DNA of 64,000 bases from Martelella alba (GTDB lineage: Bacteria > Pseudomonadota > Alphaproteobacteria > Rhizobiales > Rhizobiaceae): the NCBI RefSeq assembly GCF_006516955.1, contig NZ_VHLG01000015.1, positions 1 to 64,000 of the forward strand, in the 5' to 3' direction. Positions 1 through 8,146 of this stretch are shown one piece after another. The notes under the pieces were generated by a model, which had not been told where the DNA came from, searched no databases, and saw only the letters and a list, made by a program, of their open reading frames with translations. Both the position numbers and the translations under genes were made by a program. Each line of letters opens with the position of its first letter. The first letter of the stretch is position 1.

Positions 1-418
1 CGCCGGGGTGCATGGGAATGGTGACGAGGCTGACCTCGATCAGGTCGAGGGCCGAGATCGTCCGGCCACCGCCTTTACGTGGTGCGGCCTTTTTGGCGAC
101 AAAGCCGACCGAAAGACCGCGAACAGCGCCGGACCTGACCAGCGCGTGAACCTCACGGGCGCGGGCGACCTCGTTCACCAGAAGCGCGCCTTTTACCCGG
201 AACCCTTCGGCCTCTTCATGGGCTTCGGTCCATGTGCCGATCGGGTCGCCGTGGTCATGGGCAAACAGCATGGGCAGCGGCAGCGAGGCACCGGCAAAGG
301 CACCCTTTTCGATCACATCGCCGATCCGGTCGGGAGTGCCAAAGGGCCATGCAAGGCCCTCGATTGCGCCGCTGTCATCGGTGACGGCGAGCTTGGTTTC
401 GATGAAGAAACGATCCAT
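1..418 (-). CDS. HK97-family prohead protease (partial, 3' end outside window)
   Basis: Reading the minus strand from an ATG at 418 gives an open frame to the window edge, about 139 residues beginning MDRFFIETKLAVTDD. It resembles the HK97 prohead protease family: an N-terminal stretch with LAWPFGTPDRIGDVI, then MLFAHDHGDPIGTW with the conserved histidine region, then a segment ending RGLSVGFVA. These proteases (serine peptidase U35 family) cleave scaffold and capsid N-termini during phage head maturation. The start lies 3 bp past the portal stop, the usual portal-protease order. The catalytic serine lies in the SVGF region of the family; the C-terminus is outside the window, so completeness cannot be judged. 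Confidence 0.85.
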   Translation of the reverse strand, partial: MDRFFIETKLAVTDDSGAIEGLAWPFGTPDRIGDVIEKGAFAGASLPLPMLFAHDHGDPIGTWTEAHEEAEGFRVKGALLVNEVARAREVHALVRSGAVRGLSVGFVAKKAAPRKGGGRTISALDLIEVSLVTIPMHPG

Positions 419-421
419 GGG

Positions 422-1606
422 TCAGGCCTCCGGCGTGCCGTCCCCAACTTTGGGGGCAGCATCGGTGTTGATATGCGGATTGGAAAAGGTCTCACCGCCT
501 TCATAGGGCGGCAGGTCAAGCCATGACCGGCCCTCATTGGCGTTGAGCACCCTTGAAGAGATCAGCGAGGAAATGGCGGTTGCCCGGTCGGTAAGATCGG
601 CGCGGGTCAGATCGTCCCGGTCGAAGACAATGCGATAATCGGCACGCTCTTCCGGCAGGAACAGCGCCACGCGCAAAGCCCCTTCCAGCGCCCGAAGCCA
701 AGGCTCAAGCGTGTAAGACAGGAATTCCTTGCCCATCTGTTCGGAGTTCGACCATGTGGCGCGCTCAAGGTCGTAGATCATCGACGGCGGAACGCGGAAG
801 CCACGGGCGATTTCGAGGATCTGGAATTTCCGGTTTTCCAGAAACTGCGCATCGGTGGAGCTGAAGGTGATCGGGCGGAAGGTTGCCCCGTCCCACAAAA
901 TGGCCGTGCGGCCGGAATTATCCGCGCCCTCATGCGCCTTTTTCCAGGCGGCGGCCATCTTCTTCAGGCCCTCGTCACCAAGGCCCTTGACCATTTCGAT
1001 AACACCGGCAGGCCGCGCGCCATTCCTGAACAGCTTGCGGGCATGGGTTTCCATGTCCTTGGCCGTACCGATCGCTTCAGCAGTCAGCGACAGACAGGAC
1101 CGGCCAAACGGCCCGCGCAGATAAACCACGTTCTGCGCATCTTCGATCCGGTTGTTGATCCTGAAGCGCGGCTCCTGCCGCCCGTCCGTCGAAACATCGA
1201 CCATCACATGCGACGGCTCGTAGCGGATGATCTCGCGGACCTCGCCGCCAACCCGGTTCACCCAGGCAACGCCACCCTTGTCGTGGGTCAGCGCCGTGGC
1301 AACGAGATCGCGGATCAGTTCGAAGGTGGATGTCCAGCCATTCGGCCGGTCGGCGAGAAGTGCGGCAACCGCGTGATTGCTATCCGGCGTCCATGTCGCC
1401 CCGTTGCGCTGTTCCACCCGGATATCGAGCGTTGCGCAAGCTTCAGAAATCAGGCGAATGGCCGATTGCACGGCCGGGACCGTGAGCGCCACGGCAAGCG
1501 AGACAGTCGAACCGGCAACACCGCCGCCGGTAAACAACGCAAATTCGGCGTCCGAGGGATCGCCGAGGCTCTTCTGATCAGTGCGGGAAAATGGCCATAT
1601 CTTCAT
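422..1606 (-). CDS. HK97-family phage portal protein
   Basis: This 394-residue protein has portal-protein features: a short N-terminal part, then TVPAVQSAIRLISEACATL, a middle with HDKGGVAWVNR and IIRYEPSHVMV, and the typical segment EIARGFRVPPSMIYDLERATWSNSEQ followed by FLSYTLEPWLRALEGAL. Portals form the dodecameric ring through which DNA is packed and to which the tail or connector binds. Length is normal for the family. The protease gene follows directly downstream. Upstream, where HK97-like elements normally carry terminase, there is none: the next gene is on the opposite strand and unrelated. The gene itself looks intact. Confidence 0.93.
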   Translation of the reverse strand: MKIWPFSRTDQKSLGDPSDAEFALFTGGGVAGSTVSLAVALTVPAVQSAIRLISEACATLDIRVEQRNGATWTPDSNHAVAALLADRPNGWTSTFELIRDLVATALTHDKGGVAWVNRVGGEVREIIRYEPSHVMVDVSTDGRQEPRFRINNRIEDAQNVVYLRGPFGRSCLSLTAEAIGTAKDMETHARKLFRNGARPAGVIEMVKGLGDEGLKKMAAAWKKAHEGADNSGRTAILWDGATFRPITFSSTDAQFLENRKFQILEIARGFRVPPSMIYDLERATWSNSEQMGKEFLSYTLEPWLRALEGALRVALFLPEERADYRIVFDRDDLTRADLTDRATAISSLISSRVLNANEGRSWLDLPPYEGGETFSNPHINTDAAPKVGDGTPEA

Positions 1607-1828
1607 AGACCATTTTATGCGCCCTCAAACCAACCGCCGGGAACTGGACAACTTGGGACATTTGAGGACATGGGAATGAGATTTGACTCGCAGTCAAAAA
1701 GCTCTTTGCATCATCTAAGATGATGCCATCCTTAACCACCGATTTGGAAACACTACACTCCAATATAAATTATTGAATAAATTAATTTATCTGCATAAGA
1801 TATTTAAGTTTTTTGAGGGGGGCATAAC

Positions 1829-2669
1829 TTGGCGCGACCGAGAATTGAAAAATTTGACAGCCTTTGGGAAATTTTAAAAGAAATTGAGGCTTGGGGTAAT
1901 ATAGAAGGCAAGCGCTCCATCTACCGAGGCCATACAAGCTATCAGCATCGACTTCGACCAGGCATTTTCAGACGTCAAAATGAGAGAATAAAGAACAATG
2001 AAAGACACGTTTTTCGAGAATTAATAACTCAACACCCACGTGATTTCGCCGATGATATCGGTGTATTTGAAAAATTGGTTCGAATGCAGCATTACGGGCT
2101 TCCGACGCGTCTACTTGACGTAACATACAACCCATTGGTTGCAGTATATTTTGCCTGTGAAATATCGTCAGGTAAAGATGCTGAAGTTATTGCAATACAT
2201 GTTGATGAAGACCATTTCAAGTATTTTGATTCAGATACCATCAGGTGTATATCGAATCTAGCTAACTTATCGCAAAGCGAAATTAGAGAAATTAAAGATT
2301 GCAAAAAATCAGACGAATTAAATAAGTCTAATTCTGGAGCACGTCTATATGATTTCATTATGCAGGAACGACCAAATTTTAAACAGAACATAAATATTGA
2401 GCATCTCAAGGATACGTATTTAGTCTCTCCGCGATTGAACAACCCGAGAATTCAATCTCAAGACGGAGCTTTTTTTAATATTTGGAGTCAATGAAGAGTT
2501 GGTTTCCAAAAAGAATGTGTTTGATGTTAAAAAAATAAGGATAAAAAAGGAATGTGTCGGCGACATTCGTAGAAGTGTTGAACTTCTAGGATTTACAGAA
2601 TCAAAAATATACCCAGAATTAAATAAAACAACAGAGGTTATAAAAAGAAAATACGGTTTAACCATATAA
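1829..2669 (+). pseudogene. FRG-domain protein, frameshifted near its C-terminus
   Basis: A TTG start at 1829 follows a GAGGGG ribosome site. The first frame gives 221 residues with the FRG domain core: SIYRGHTSYQHRLRPGIFR, then VFEKLVRMQHYGLPTRLLDV and YNPLVAVYFACE. It stops at 2494 just after RIQSQDGAFF. Removing one T from the run of seven T at 2470-2476 restores the expected continuation GAFLIFGV and keeps the frame open to a stop at 2667-2669, about 279 residues, which fits the family better. So it is a single-base disruption, a slippage-prone tract or a base-calling error. FRG domains have no settled biochemical role; they occur often in phage-borne and defence-linked genes. The region is AT-rich compared with flanking phage genes, which suggests recent acquisition. 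Confidence 0.8.
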
Positions 2670-2766
2670 TCATCTTGATTAAAATACAAGTATATTTAAT
2701 AATATTAATACCAAATAGAGTATATCGAAATTATATCTACGATCAACTTAGAGGAAAGCTCCGGAG

Positions 2767-3093
2767 CCATTGCAAATCATTAAATGGCGGGGCAAGCCGT
2801 TGGCGATCAGAGTTGATAATGGCTCGAAATACGTCAGTTCAACGCTCACCGAATGGGCTGAAGCCCAGGGAATCGCTCTGAATTACATCCAGCCCGGCAA
2901 GCCTCAGCAGAATGCCTATGTCGTGCGTTACAATCGAACGGCCTGACATAAATGGCTTGACCTATATATTTTTGACAGCATAGCGGAGGTGCAGGAGATC
3001 GCCACAATGTAGCTTTGGACATATAACCACGAACGGTCCAACATGGGTATTGGCGGCATCACACTCGCTCAAAAACTGAAAATAGCCGCGTGA
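2767..3093 (+). pseudogene. IS3-family (IS407/IS51-like) transposase OrfB remnant
   Basis: One reading frame from about 2767 to the TGA at 3091-3093 gives the C-terminal half of an IS3-type integrase-fold transposase: IRVDNGSKYVSSTL, WAEAQGIALNYIQPGKPQQNAY, and near the end NMGIGGITLAQKLK. Two in-frame stops (in the YNRTA*HKWLD and ATM*LWTYN segments) break it, and the usual E of the DDE motif (AYVERYNR in relatives) reads V here. The N-terminal half and OrfA are missing. The sequence after it (about 3104-3127) looks like an IS3-type terminal end. This is a dead fragment lying between two cargo genes and marks past insertion in the region. Confidence 0.85.
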
Positions 3094-3253
3094 ATTCTCC
3101 CGCTGGATCCCGTTAAAATGGGGAGGATCACATCAGCATTAAAGACAAACAAGAGATAAAGAGAAATTTTTATTTTTGGGAATCGTCCCGCTCTGCTAAC
3201 TTAATTTCCGATCCAATTCACATTTACAGAAAAATGTTTGCACCGAGCACAAA

Positions 3254-4426
3254 ATGGAACAATGCATTTTCTGCAAAGCTCGGCTTGATGAGAAAACAAG
3301 CCCTGAACACATCCTTTTGCAGTCCTTAGGTGGGCGAAAAACTACTACAGAAGTAATCTGCAGCAGCTGCAATAACAGTTTCGGCTCTAGCATCGACAGC
3401 GCTCTCGCGAAATCGGTAGAACCTTTCAGAAACATAGCTAATTTCAAATCGGGAAACAGACGGCCTGCTCCTTCAATTTCCGGCATCGAAGCAGAGGGTA
3501 AAAGATACAACCTTCGTCCCGGCGCGATACCTATCCCTATAGAAAGCCAAAAGATAACCATCACGGAGAAATACGGACAAAAACAAATCTCCATAAGCGC
3601 CAATAGCGAGGCAGAATTCGAACGTCTATTACACTCTGCGATGCTAAAGCTAAAAGTGCCAAAAGAGAAAGCCGATTCCTTCAAAGAAGATTTCCTGAAA
3701 AGAGTGACAATTAATTCAACTCCAGCCCCACTCTTCGCGTTCAAATTATCTTTTGGCGACGATATATCACAGCGCTCAATGGCCAAATCCTGCTTAGTGC
3801 TTTGGGCCGATGCCGTTGGCAATGCAGAAATCTCGAACCAGCGATACACAGATGTTCGTGAATTCATTCAAAATGGCACAGTTCCCGATACAGGTGGAAA
3901 TTTCATAAGGATCGACACACGTCCGCTTCCGCTTTTGGACCCAAAGTTCGGCACAAACCCAAATATCATCTGGGTAGGGAGCGACAATCAAGGTAGAGTT
4001 GTAGGGTATTTTCGCCTGTACGGAGCGATTGGTTGGCAAATTGAGATTGCAAGTGAAGGGGCGGCAGCCAACGTATTGGCTTCTCTCGTCTCGAATCCAG
4101 AAGATCCGGCCATTTGGTCCGATGATGCACGGGATCTGGAAAAGTTAACTTTTGCTTGGGCCACACAAAGCCCGGGAGCGCCAGACTTCGAGGCAGTCAC
4201 CCAGTGTTGGGGCAAGCTAATCGAAACAGCAAGAGAGCGTTCTCAAAAGGAGATGATTTCGCGAATAGTTGATAATGCATTTAAACGATCAGGTGCAAAA
4301 GAAGGGGAATACCCAACAGATCAGCAACGAGATTTTGTTTTTCTAGAAATTGCATGGGAACTCACCCATGCTTTGATGAAAATCCCTTACTCAAAACCGC
4401 TTAAGCCACCTTCGAACTCAAAATGA
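3254..4426 (+). CDS. HNH-type zinc-finger endonuclease-like protein
   Basis: This 390-residue protein starts MEQCIFCKARLDEKTSPEHI. Residues C4, C7, H19, C36 and C39, followed by NN, form the CxxC ... EHI ... CxxCN pattern of HNH_5-type nuclease modules, where the zinc ribbon and the EH dyad build the metal site. The remaining 340 residues show no domain I recognise. Such proteins with a long unknown C-terminal part are common in defence regions and on mobile elements, but many are uncharacterised. The gene lies in AT-rich cargo between the IS remnant and the replication module, with its own orientation, opposite to the phage genes on both sides. Nuclease activity is inferred from the motif only. 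Confidence 0.72.
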   Translation: MEQCIFCKARLDEKTSPEHILLQSLGGRKTTTEVICSSCNNSFGSSIDSALAKSVEPFRNIANFKSGNRRPAPSISGIEAEGKRYNLRPGAIPIPIESQKITITEKYGQKQISISANSEAEFERLLHSAMLKLKVPKEKADSFKEDFLKRVTINSTPAPLFAFKLSFGDDISQRSMAKSCLVLWADAVGNAEISNQRYTDVREFIQNGTVPDTGGNFIRIDTRPLPLLDPKFGTNPNIIWVGSDNQGRVVGYFRLYGAIGWQIEIASEGAAANVLASLVSNPEDPAIWSDDARDLEKLTFAWATQSPGAPDFEAVTQCWGKLIETARERSQKEMISRIVDNAFKRSGAKEGEYPTDQQRDFVFLEIAWELTHALMKIPYSKPLKPPSNSK

Positions 4427-4882
4427 AACATAGTCCTTCCAAGCCCGACACCCCTTCGAAAAATAAGTAGTTGTTTTAGTTTATTTTTTCCAATTAGAAT
4501 ATTTTTCACACTGACCTACACCCGCCGGTCTGGCCTGTATGCCGAAAGTTCATGACCACCCCCCGGCTGGCACGAGCGATCTGGACCGGCATTGCGGCAT
4601 CTTCAGCTATCCACCCCGCTGTGCCAGCCTGTACCGACCTTGTGCCAACCTAGCGAATGAGGTCGGCACTGATAGACACCATTAAATTCAATTACTTAAG
4701 AGTCCCTGTGTCGGCTGTGTCAACTGTGTCAACCTAATTCGAAGATACATGCGCACGCACGCATACGGACTTATGAAAAAGGTTGGAACAGTCGACACAG
4801 TCGACACACCCGTTGATTTGATTGGCTTTTTCAAATCAGCAGGTCGACACAAGGTTGGCACAAGGTCGGAACATGAGGAGGG
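4427..4882. other. Non-coding region between HNH gene and primase, candidate replication origin
   Basis: No convincing gene lies in these 456 bases. The first part is AT-rich (TTTTAGTTTATTTTTTCC near 4473). From 4621 on it carries the repeat array described separately. It directly follows the 3' end of the primase/helicase gene, a location used for origins in several phage satellites. Confidence 0.55.
4630..4873. repeat. Nested inverted repeats with 9-bp iteron-like units
   Basis: Two pairs of arms are nested about a centre near 4755. The outer arms, 4630-4650 and 4853-4873, are reverse complements at 20 of 21 positions (core CCGACCTTGTGCCAACC). The inner arms, 4708-4735 and 4780-4807, match at 24 of 28. 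The inner arms are made of tandem 9-bp units of the type GTGTCAACT and GTCGACACA. Spacing between outer and inner arms is 57 bp on the left and 45 bp on the right. This resembles iterons of a plasmid, phage or satellite origin, placed right after the primase/helicase gene. A regulatory array is an alternative. Function is inferred from structure and position. Confidence 0.7.
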
Positions 4883-6409
4883 TCATTCACCCCAAGCAAT
4901 GGGCTGCCCCATCGCTGTCTCCATCTCAGCGCGGCAATCGGCCAGAGACGGCAGCAGATATATCCGAACTGGCGGCCCGGATACCTCCCCTTCATCGCTG
5001 ACGCGTTTGCGCATGTCAATGAAATTGGGCATGATCTTCTTCAACCGCATATGAAATTGCGTTGCTCCGGCCTTTCGTCGAACGCCAACGCGCTCAGCAG
5101 CATCAAGATAATCACGGAACACCTGCGCTTTCTGTACGTATTCAGGCCAGCAATCGTGCTTCTCGGTCGGCGTCCCGGCCTGCAAGCGGTCGAGGAGCCA
5201 CGTTTCAATATGGTCGAGCGATTGTATCTTCTGCGATAGCAAGGCGTCCGTCTTCGGTATCTGTCGCAGGTTCACCGACGAAAGGTCGAGCCTCAGCAGG
5301 TCGTACAGCAGCGCTGCCCTACCGCCCGCGTCAAGCTCCTCGTCCATCTGCCGAAAATAGTTGTGGTCATTGGCGCAATTCGGCTGAACATCGAAGACGG
5401 CGAACCGTCGTTCATCCTTGCCCGCAGGGATCACCCACGCCTCGTTACTGGTCATCAACAGACGGATGAAATTCGGCAGTTGCACAGGGTCAACGCCCTT
5501 GGCTTCGATCATGTGTGTCTTCGACGTGATCAATCCTTTCAACCGGCCTTCGGCATTCTTGTCCCCGGCCCACACAGCCTCTTCCGCCTGCAATAACAGG
5601 CACGCGCCCATGTGAGCGTTGAAATTGCCAGTGATGTAACGCGGGTCGTCCACCTGAAAGTAATGCTCCCCGAGGAGAGAGCCGATCACCTCGCCGATTT
5701 TGGATTTGCCAACACCCATCCCGCCGCGCAGGACAACGGCCGTCCCCGGCTTCTCTCGCGGTTTTTGGACCATCTGCGCGAACCATGCGAAAAGCCACCG
5801 ATACAAGCCCTCGTCACCGCCGCAGACGTTCGTCAGCATATGGTCACGAAAGATCGTGTACTTGCCGCCGCGCTCAGGCAACGCCGAGAATCCCCGCCAC
5901 AGATTATAATGTCCCGGCTTACCCGGTGCATTCGCCACATCCGGGAAAAACTCAATTCCGGCATATTGCCGTCGATCCCAATCATTCAGCCAGGCACGCG
6001 CCCATGTGACGTTCTTCTCTTCACCGTCAGCGTTGACCACCTTGGTGAACCGGTTTTGAAAAAGCGTCTCAAAGGCATCTTTCCGCAGAAACGATACCGT
6101 GCCGCCTTCTTCCATCAGGATAGAAACGCCCGATCCCATCTTCACGACGGCATATCGGGCGTTCATATTTTCAACGTCATAGTCCCCTTCAAGTGGAAGC
6201 CAGCTTTTCTTGCCGTCCGTCTCGGCGTAGTGAACACCGATAGCCCGGCCATCTGGAAAGATAACCTGCCCCTGTCGGGCAATAATCTCCTGTTCCAGTT
6301 CATCGTCGCTGATCCCGCTCGCCTCGCGCTGCTTACGCGCTCTCTCAGCGATTGCCGCCCGTGCTTCTGGCGACAAGCCGCCAACCTTAACCGTCATCGC
6401 CACAATCAC
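4883..6409 (-). CDS. Phage/satellite primase-helicase, SF3 type (DUF5906-like)
   Basis: This 508-residue protein has a superfamily 3 helicase core: Walker A GGMGVGKS at about residues 229-236, a Walker B-like stretch LLLQAEEAVWAG near 271-282, and a sensor region LLMTSNEAWVIPAG followed by DERRFAVFDV. Such proteins unwind DNA at the origin of phages, satellites and plasmids, often with a linked primase. The N-terminal 200 residues hold no motif I can assign with certainty as a primase. The start overlaps the upstream HTH gene by 23 bp, so translational coupling is likely. It is the last gene of a leftward early operon (from 7583), and the repeat array lies just past its 3' end. Confidence 0.87.
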   Translation of the reverse strand: MIVAMTVKVGGLSPEARAAIAERARKQREASGISDDELEQEIIARQGQVIFPDGRAIGVHYAETDGKKSWLPLEGDYDVENMNARYAVVKMGSGVSILMEEGGTVSFLRKDAFETLFQNRFTKVVNADGEEKNVTWARAWLNDWDRRQYAGIEFFPDVANAPGKPGHYNLWRGFSALPERGGKYTIFRDHMLTNVCGGDEGLYRWLFAWFAQMVQKPREKPGTAVVLRGGMGVGKSKIGEVIGSLLGEHYFQVDDPRYITGNFNAHMGACLLLQAEEAVWAGDKNAEGRLKGLITSKTHMIEAKGVDPVQLPNFIRLLMTSNEAWVIPAGKDERRFAVFDVQPNCANDHNYFRQMDEELDAGGRAALLYDLLRLDLSSVNLRQIPKTDALLSQKIQSLDHIETWLLDRLQAGTPTEKHDCWPEYVQKAQVFRDYLDAAERVGVRRKAGATQFHMRLKKIMPNFIDMRKRVSDEGEVSGPPVRIYLLPSLADCRAEMETAMGQPIAWGE

Positions 6410-6587
6410 CTCGCTTCTGCTTCAGCCGCTCCAAGGCCTTTCGTTCCATGCGGATCGGCGAGGTTCTCCCGCCGATCTTGTAAGCTTCAATCATGCCCTT
6501 GGCGTAGAGGCGTCGAACGGTCTTTTCGGAGCACCCAAGTTCGTGGGCGATTTCGCCGACGCCAAGCGGGCGGTCATTCTTTTCCAT
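6387..6587 (-). CDS. Small helix-turn-helix protein (excisionase/MerR-like)
   Basis: This 66-residue protein begins MEKNDRPLGVGEIAHELG and continues CSEKTVRRLYAKGMIEAYKIGG, a winged helix-turn-helix of the MerR/excisionase type. Such small proteins act as directionality factors or transcription regulators in phages and satellites. A longer frame upstream exists, but its extra N-terminus is arginine-rich shadow sequence of the neighbouring gene, so I start at 6587. It overlaps the gene before it by 14 bp and the primase gene after it by 23 bp, which places it firmly in the early operon. Confidence 0.72.
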   Translation of the reverse strand: MEKNDRPLGVGEIAHELGCSEKTVRRLYAKGMIEAYKIGGRTSPIRMERKALERLKQKRGDCGDDG

Positions 6588-6804
6588 GCCCGCTCCCGTT
6601 CTCGTCCATGATCTCGGTGATATTGCACACATGGTTGCGCGACACTTTGAGGCCTGAGGCAATTCGCCCCAACCGTTCGGCAACGTATCCGTCACACTCG
6701 CGGCGCAACGCCTCCACTGTCTCAATCGCGCCGGAAATGGACGAAGCCGCGTGCGCGGCCTCATCCCTCATGTCAGAATAGCTATTCTCATTCATCGTAA
6801 TCAT
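6574..6804 (-). CDS. Hypothetical small early phage protein
   Basis: This 76-residue acidic protein (MITMNENSYSDMRDEAAHAA...) has no family I recognise. The part RIASGLKVSRNHVCNITEIM could form a helix-turn-helix, but this is weak. It overlaps the upstream gene by 4 bp (ATGA type) and the downstream HTH gene by 14 bp. The tight overlaps are the main support for it being real. A role in early regulation or replication is only a guess from its position. Confidence 0.6.
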   Translation of the reverse strand: MITMNENSYSDMRDEAAHAASSISGAIETVEALRRECDGYVAERLGRIASGLKVSRNHVCNITEIMDENGSGHGKE

Positions 6805-7031
6805 GCAGCGGCGAGCCTTTTGTTCTTCTTTTGTTCCAATTCACTTTCCAACCCGTCAATGGCGGAATCGAGAAGGTCAAGAAGCAGCCAAGAAATTCGC
6901 CCGATACTGCCGGCTTCGCGATCATCCTTGGCCGCACACGCCAGACTTATGACTTGGGCATAGTCACGTGCCTCGCTGACGATATCAGCCACGGTCACCA
7001 GTCCAAGCGGCTTGTTTTGGGTGCTGCTCAT
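6801..7031 (-). CDS. Hypothetical small early phage protein
   Basis: This 76-residue protein (MSSTQNKPLGLVTVADIVSEA...) is mostly helical, with a C-terminal stretch LESELEQKKNKRLAAA. I do not recognise a family. Start and stop overlap neighbours by 4 bp on both sides (ATGA junctions at 6801-6804 and 7028-7031), which argues for a translated gene in the same operon. Confidence 0.6.
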   Translation of the reverse strand: MSSTQNKPLGLVTVADIVSEARDYAQVISLACAAKDDREAGSIGRISWLLLDLLDSAIDGLESELEQKKNKRLAAA

Positions 7032-7321
7032 GACAGCACCTCTTCAATGTCCTTTTCCAAGCCCGTCGTCATTCGGCGCAAATGCCCGACGACAGTGCTC
7101 ATGTCACCGGCGCGGATCATAAGGCCATCATTGAAGGTGCTCTCCGGAAGCGCCCGGCACCAGTCACGAACGAAATCGTCAAACTCTTCGACGTCCCTCT
7201 CAAACATCTGCATCAACGCCGCCAGTTCGCGCATAGCGCAACCAATTTTGACTTCGGCAGCCAGCAATCGGCCACCTATTGCGGCCAAGCTCGCTTCTGT
7301 GCTATTTGCACACTCGTTCAT
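7028..7321 (-). CDS. Hypothetical early phage protein
   Basis: This 97-residue protein starts MNECANSTEASLAAIGG. The start at 7321 is chosen because an AAAGGA ribosome site lies 7 bp upstream; a longer frame to 7459 has no such site and overlaps the neighbouring HTH gene. The protein looks all-helical (AAEVKIGCAMRELAALMQMF, then FDDFVRDWCRALPE), consistent with a small bundle. No family is recognised. It overlaps the next gene by 4 bp. Confidence 0.62.
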   Translation of the reverse strand: MNECANSTEASLAAIGGRLLAAEVKIGCAMRELAALMQMFERDVEEFDDFVRDWCRALPESTFNDGLMIRAGDMSTVVGHLRRMTTGLEKDIEEVLS

Positions 7322-7397
7322 TTCGTTATCCTTTGGATTGAACCATGCCCTTGGAAGTTGGCGCTTCGCAGGGGCTTTCTTTTTTTTCGGCCAGAGA

Positions 7398-7583
7398 TCA
7401 GGCCACCGCGCCGGTGAAAAAGCGATCCAGCTCGCCGCGCCGGGCAACCCAGCGATCACCGATTTTTTTGGCAGGAAGCTCGCCTTTACTGAGCATGTTG
7501 TATGTCACCTGACGCGATTGCCCGATGACCTTGGCGATATCCGCCGCGCCCCATACGAGGTCGAGTTTTTCATTTTCTGTCAC
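7398..7583 (-). CDS. Small HTH DNA-binding protein (AlpA/excisionase-like)
   Basis: This 61-residue protein has the sequence VWGAADIAKVIGQSRQVTYN, then MLSKGELPAKKIGDRWVARR, the classic layout of an excisionase-like winged HTH (recognition helix, then a basic wing with W). The start is GTG at 7583 with CGGAG about 9 bp upstream. As the first gene of the leftward early operon, next to a divergent operator region, it is placed like AlpA-type activators of satellites or excisionases. The gap to the next gene (76 bp) is larger than others in the operon. Confidence 0.75.
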   Translation of the reverse strand: MTENEKLDLVWGAADIAKVIGQSRQVTYNMLSKGELPAKKIGDRWVARRGELDRFFTGAVA

Positions 7584-7614
7584 TGTCGAAACTCCGTGTT
7601 AACGTTCGATAGGC

Positions 7615-7664
7615 ATGACTACAGCCTGTAGTCATTGAATGTGATGACTACAGGCTGTAATTAT
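7615..7664. promoter_or_regulatory. Twin palindromic operators in the divergent early promoter region
   Basis: Two copies of one palindrome lie 29 bp apart: TGACTACAG-C-CTGTAGTCA within 7615-7635 (perfect) and TGACTACAG-G-CTGTAATTA within 7644-7664 (near perfect). A third half-site, TTGTAGTTAT, overlaps the ATG of the Arc-like gene at 7700. They sit between the leftward early operon and the rightward regulator-integrase pair. The Arc-like protein encoded next door is the natural candidate to bind them; ribbon-helix-helix dimers bind spaced inverted sites. Binding is inferred. Confidence 0.75.
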
Positions 7665-7699
7665 CCCCGTCAACGATTTTTTAACGGCAGATTGTAGTT

Positions 7700-8146
7700 A
7701 TGAGTGATCAACAAAGAGAACTGTTGGCAAATATCGCTCCGTTTGGCTTGCGAATGCAGCCCGAGCTCAAGGAAAAAATCAAGCAAGCGGCCGAAGACAA
7801 TGGGCGTTCGATGAATGCTGAGATCGTGCAGCGACTCGAAGACAGTTTTGAGTTTGCGGACCTAAAGTACGTGCTAGAGTTTGTGGCATCTACGAACGGA
7901 CGTAGAGTGGGTGAAGAAGTTGCCTTCCGTCTCCGCCAATCATTTGAAGCCGAAGAACAAGACCAAGATCCGAAAATTAGAGCAGAAAAGGCGGCACTCA
8001 GCGGCGACCTTAAAGCTTTGGCAAAGGAAATTGGGGATTTGCGTTACGAATTCGATACGTACGTTGAAGACACCTACGGCCATCTTGGAAGAATCATACG
8101 AGATGCTGTGCGTGAAGCGCTAGATCAAGCTGGATCTGGGAAATGA
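7700..8146 (+). CDS. Arc-like ribbon-helix-helix regulator
   Basis: This 148-residue protein has an N-terminal Arc-family fold: FGLRMQPELKEKIKQAAEDN followed by GRSMNAEIVQRLEDSF (residues about 14-50). The first part is the DNA-contacting strand and helix of Arc/Mnt-type repressors. The rest is charged and helical, with DLKALAKEIGDLRYEFDTYV possibly forming a coiled coil for oligomer formation. It overlaps the integrase start by 4 bp (ATGA), so the two are coupled. The twin palindromes upstream, one half-site covering its own ATG, suggest autorepression. It probably sets the balance between integrase and the leftward early operon. Confidence 0.8.
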   Translation: MSDQQRELLANIAPFGLRMQPELKEKIKQAAEDNGRSMNAEIVQRLEDSFEFADLKYVLEFVASTNGRRVGEEVAFRLRQSFEAEEQDQDPKIRAEKAALSGDLKALAKEIGDLRYEFDTYVEDTYGHLGRIIRDAVREALDQAGSGK

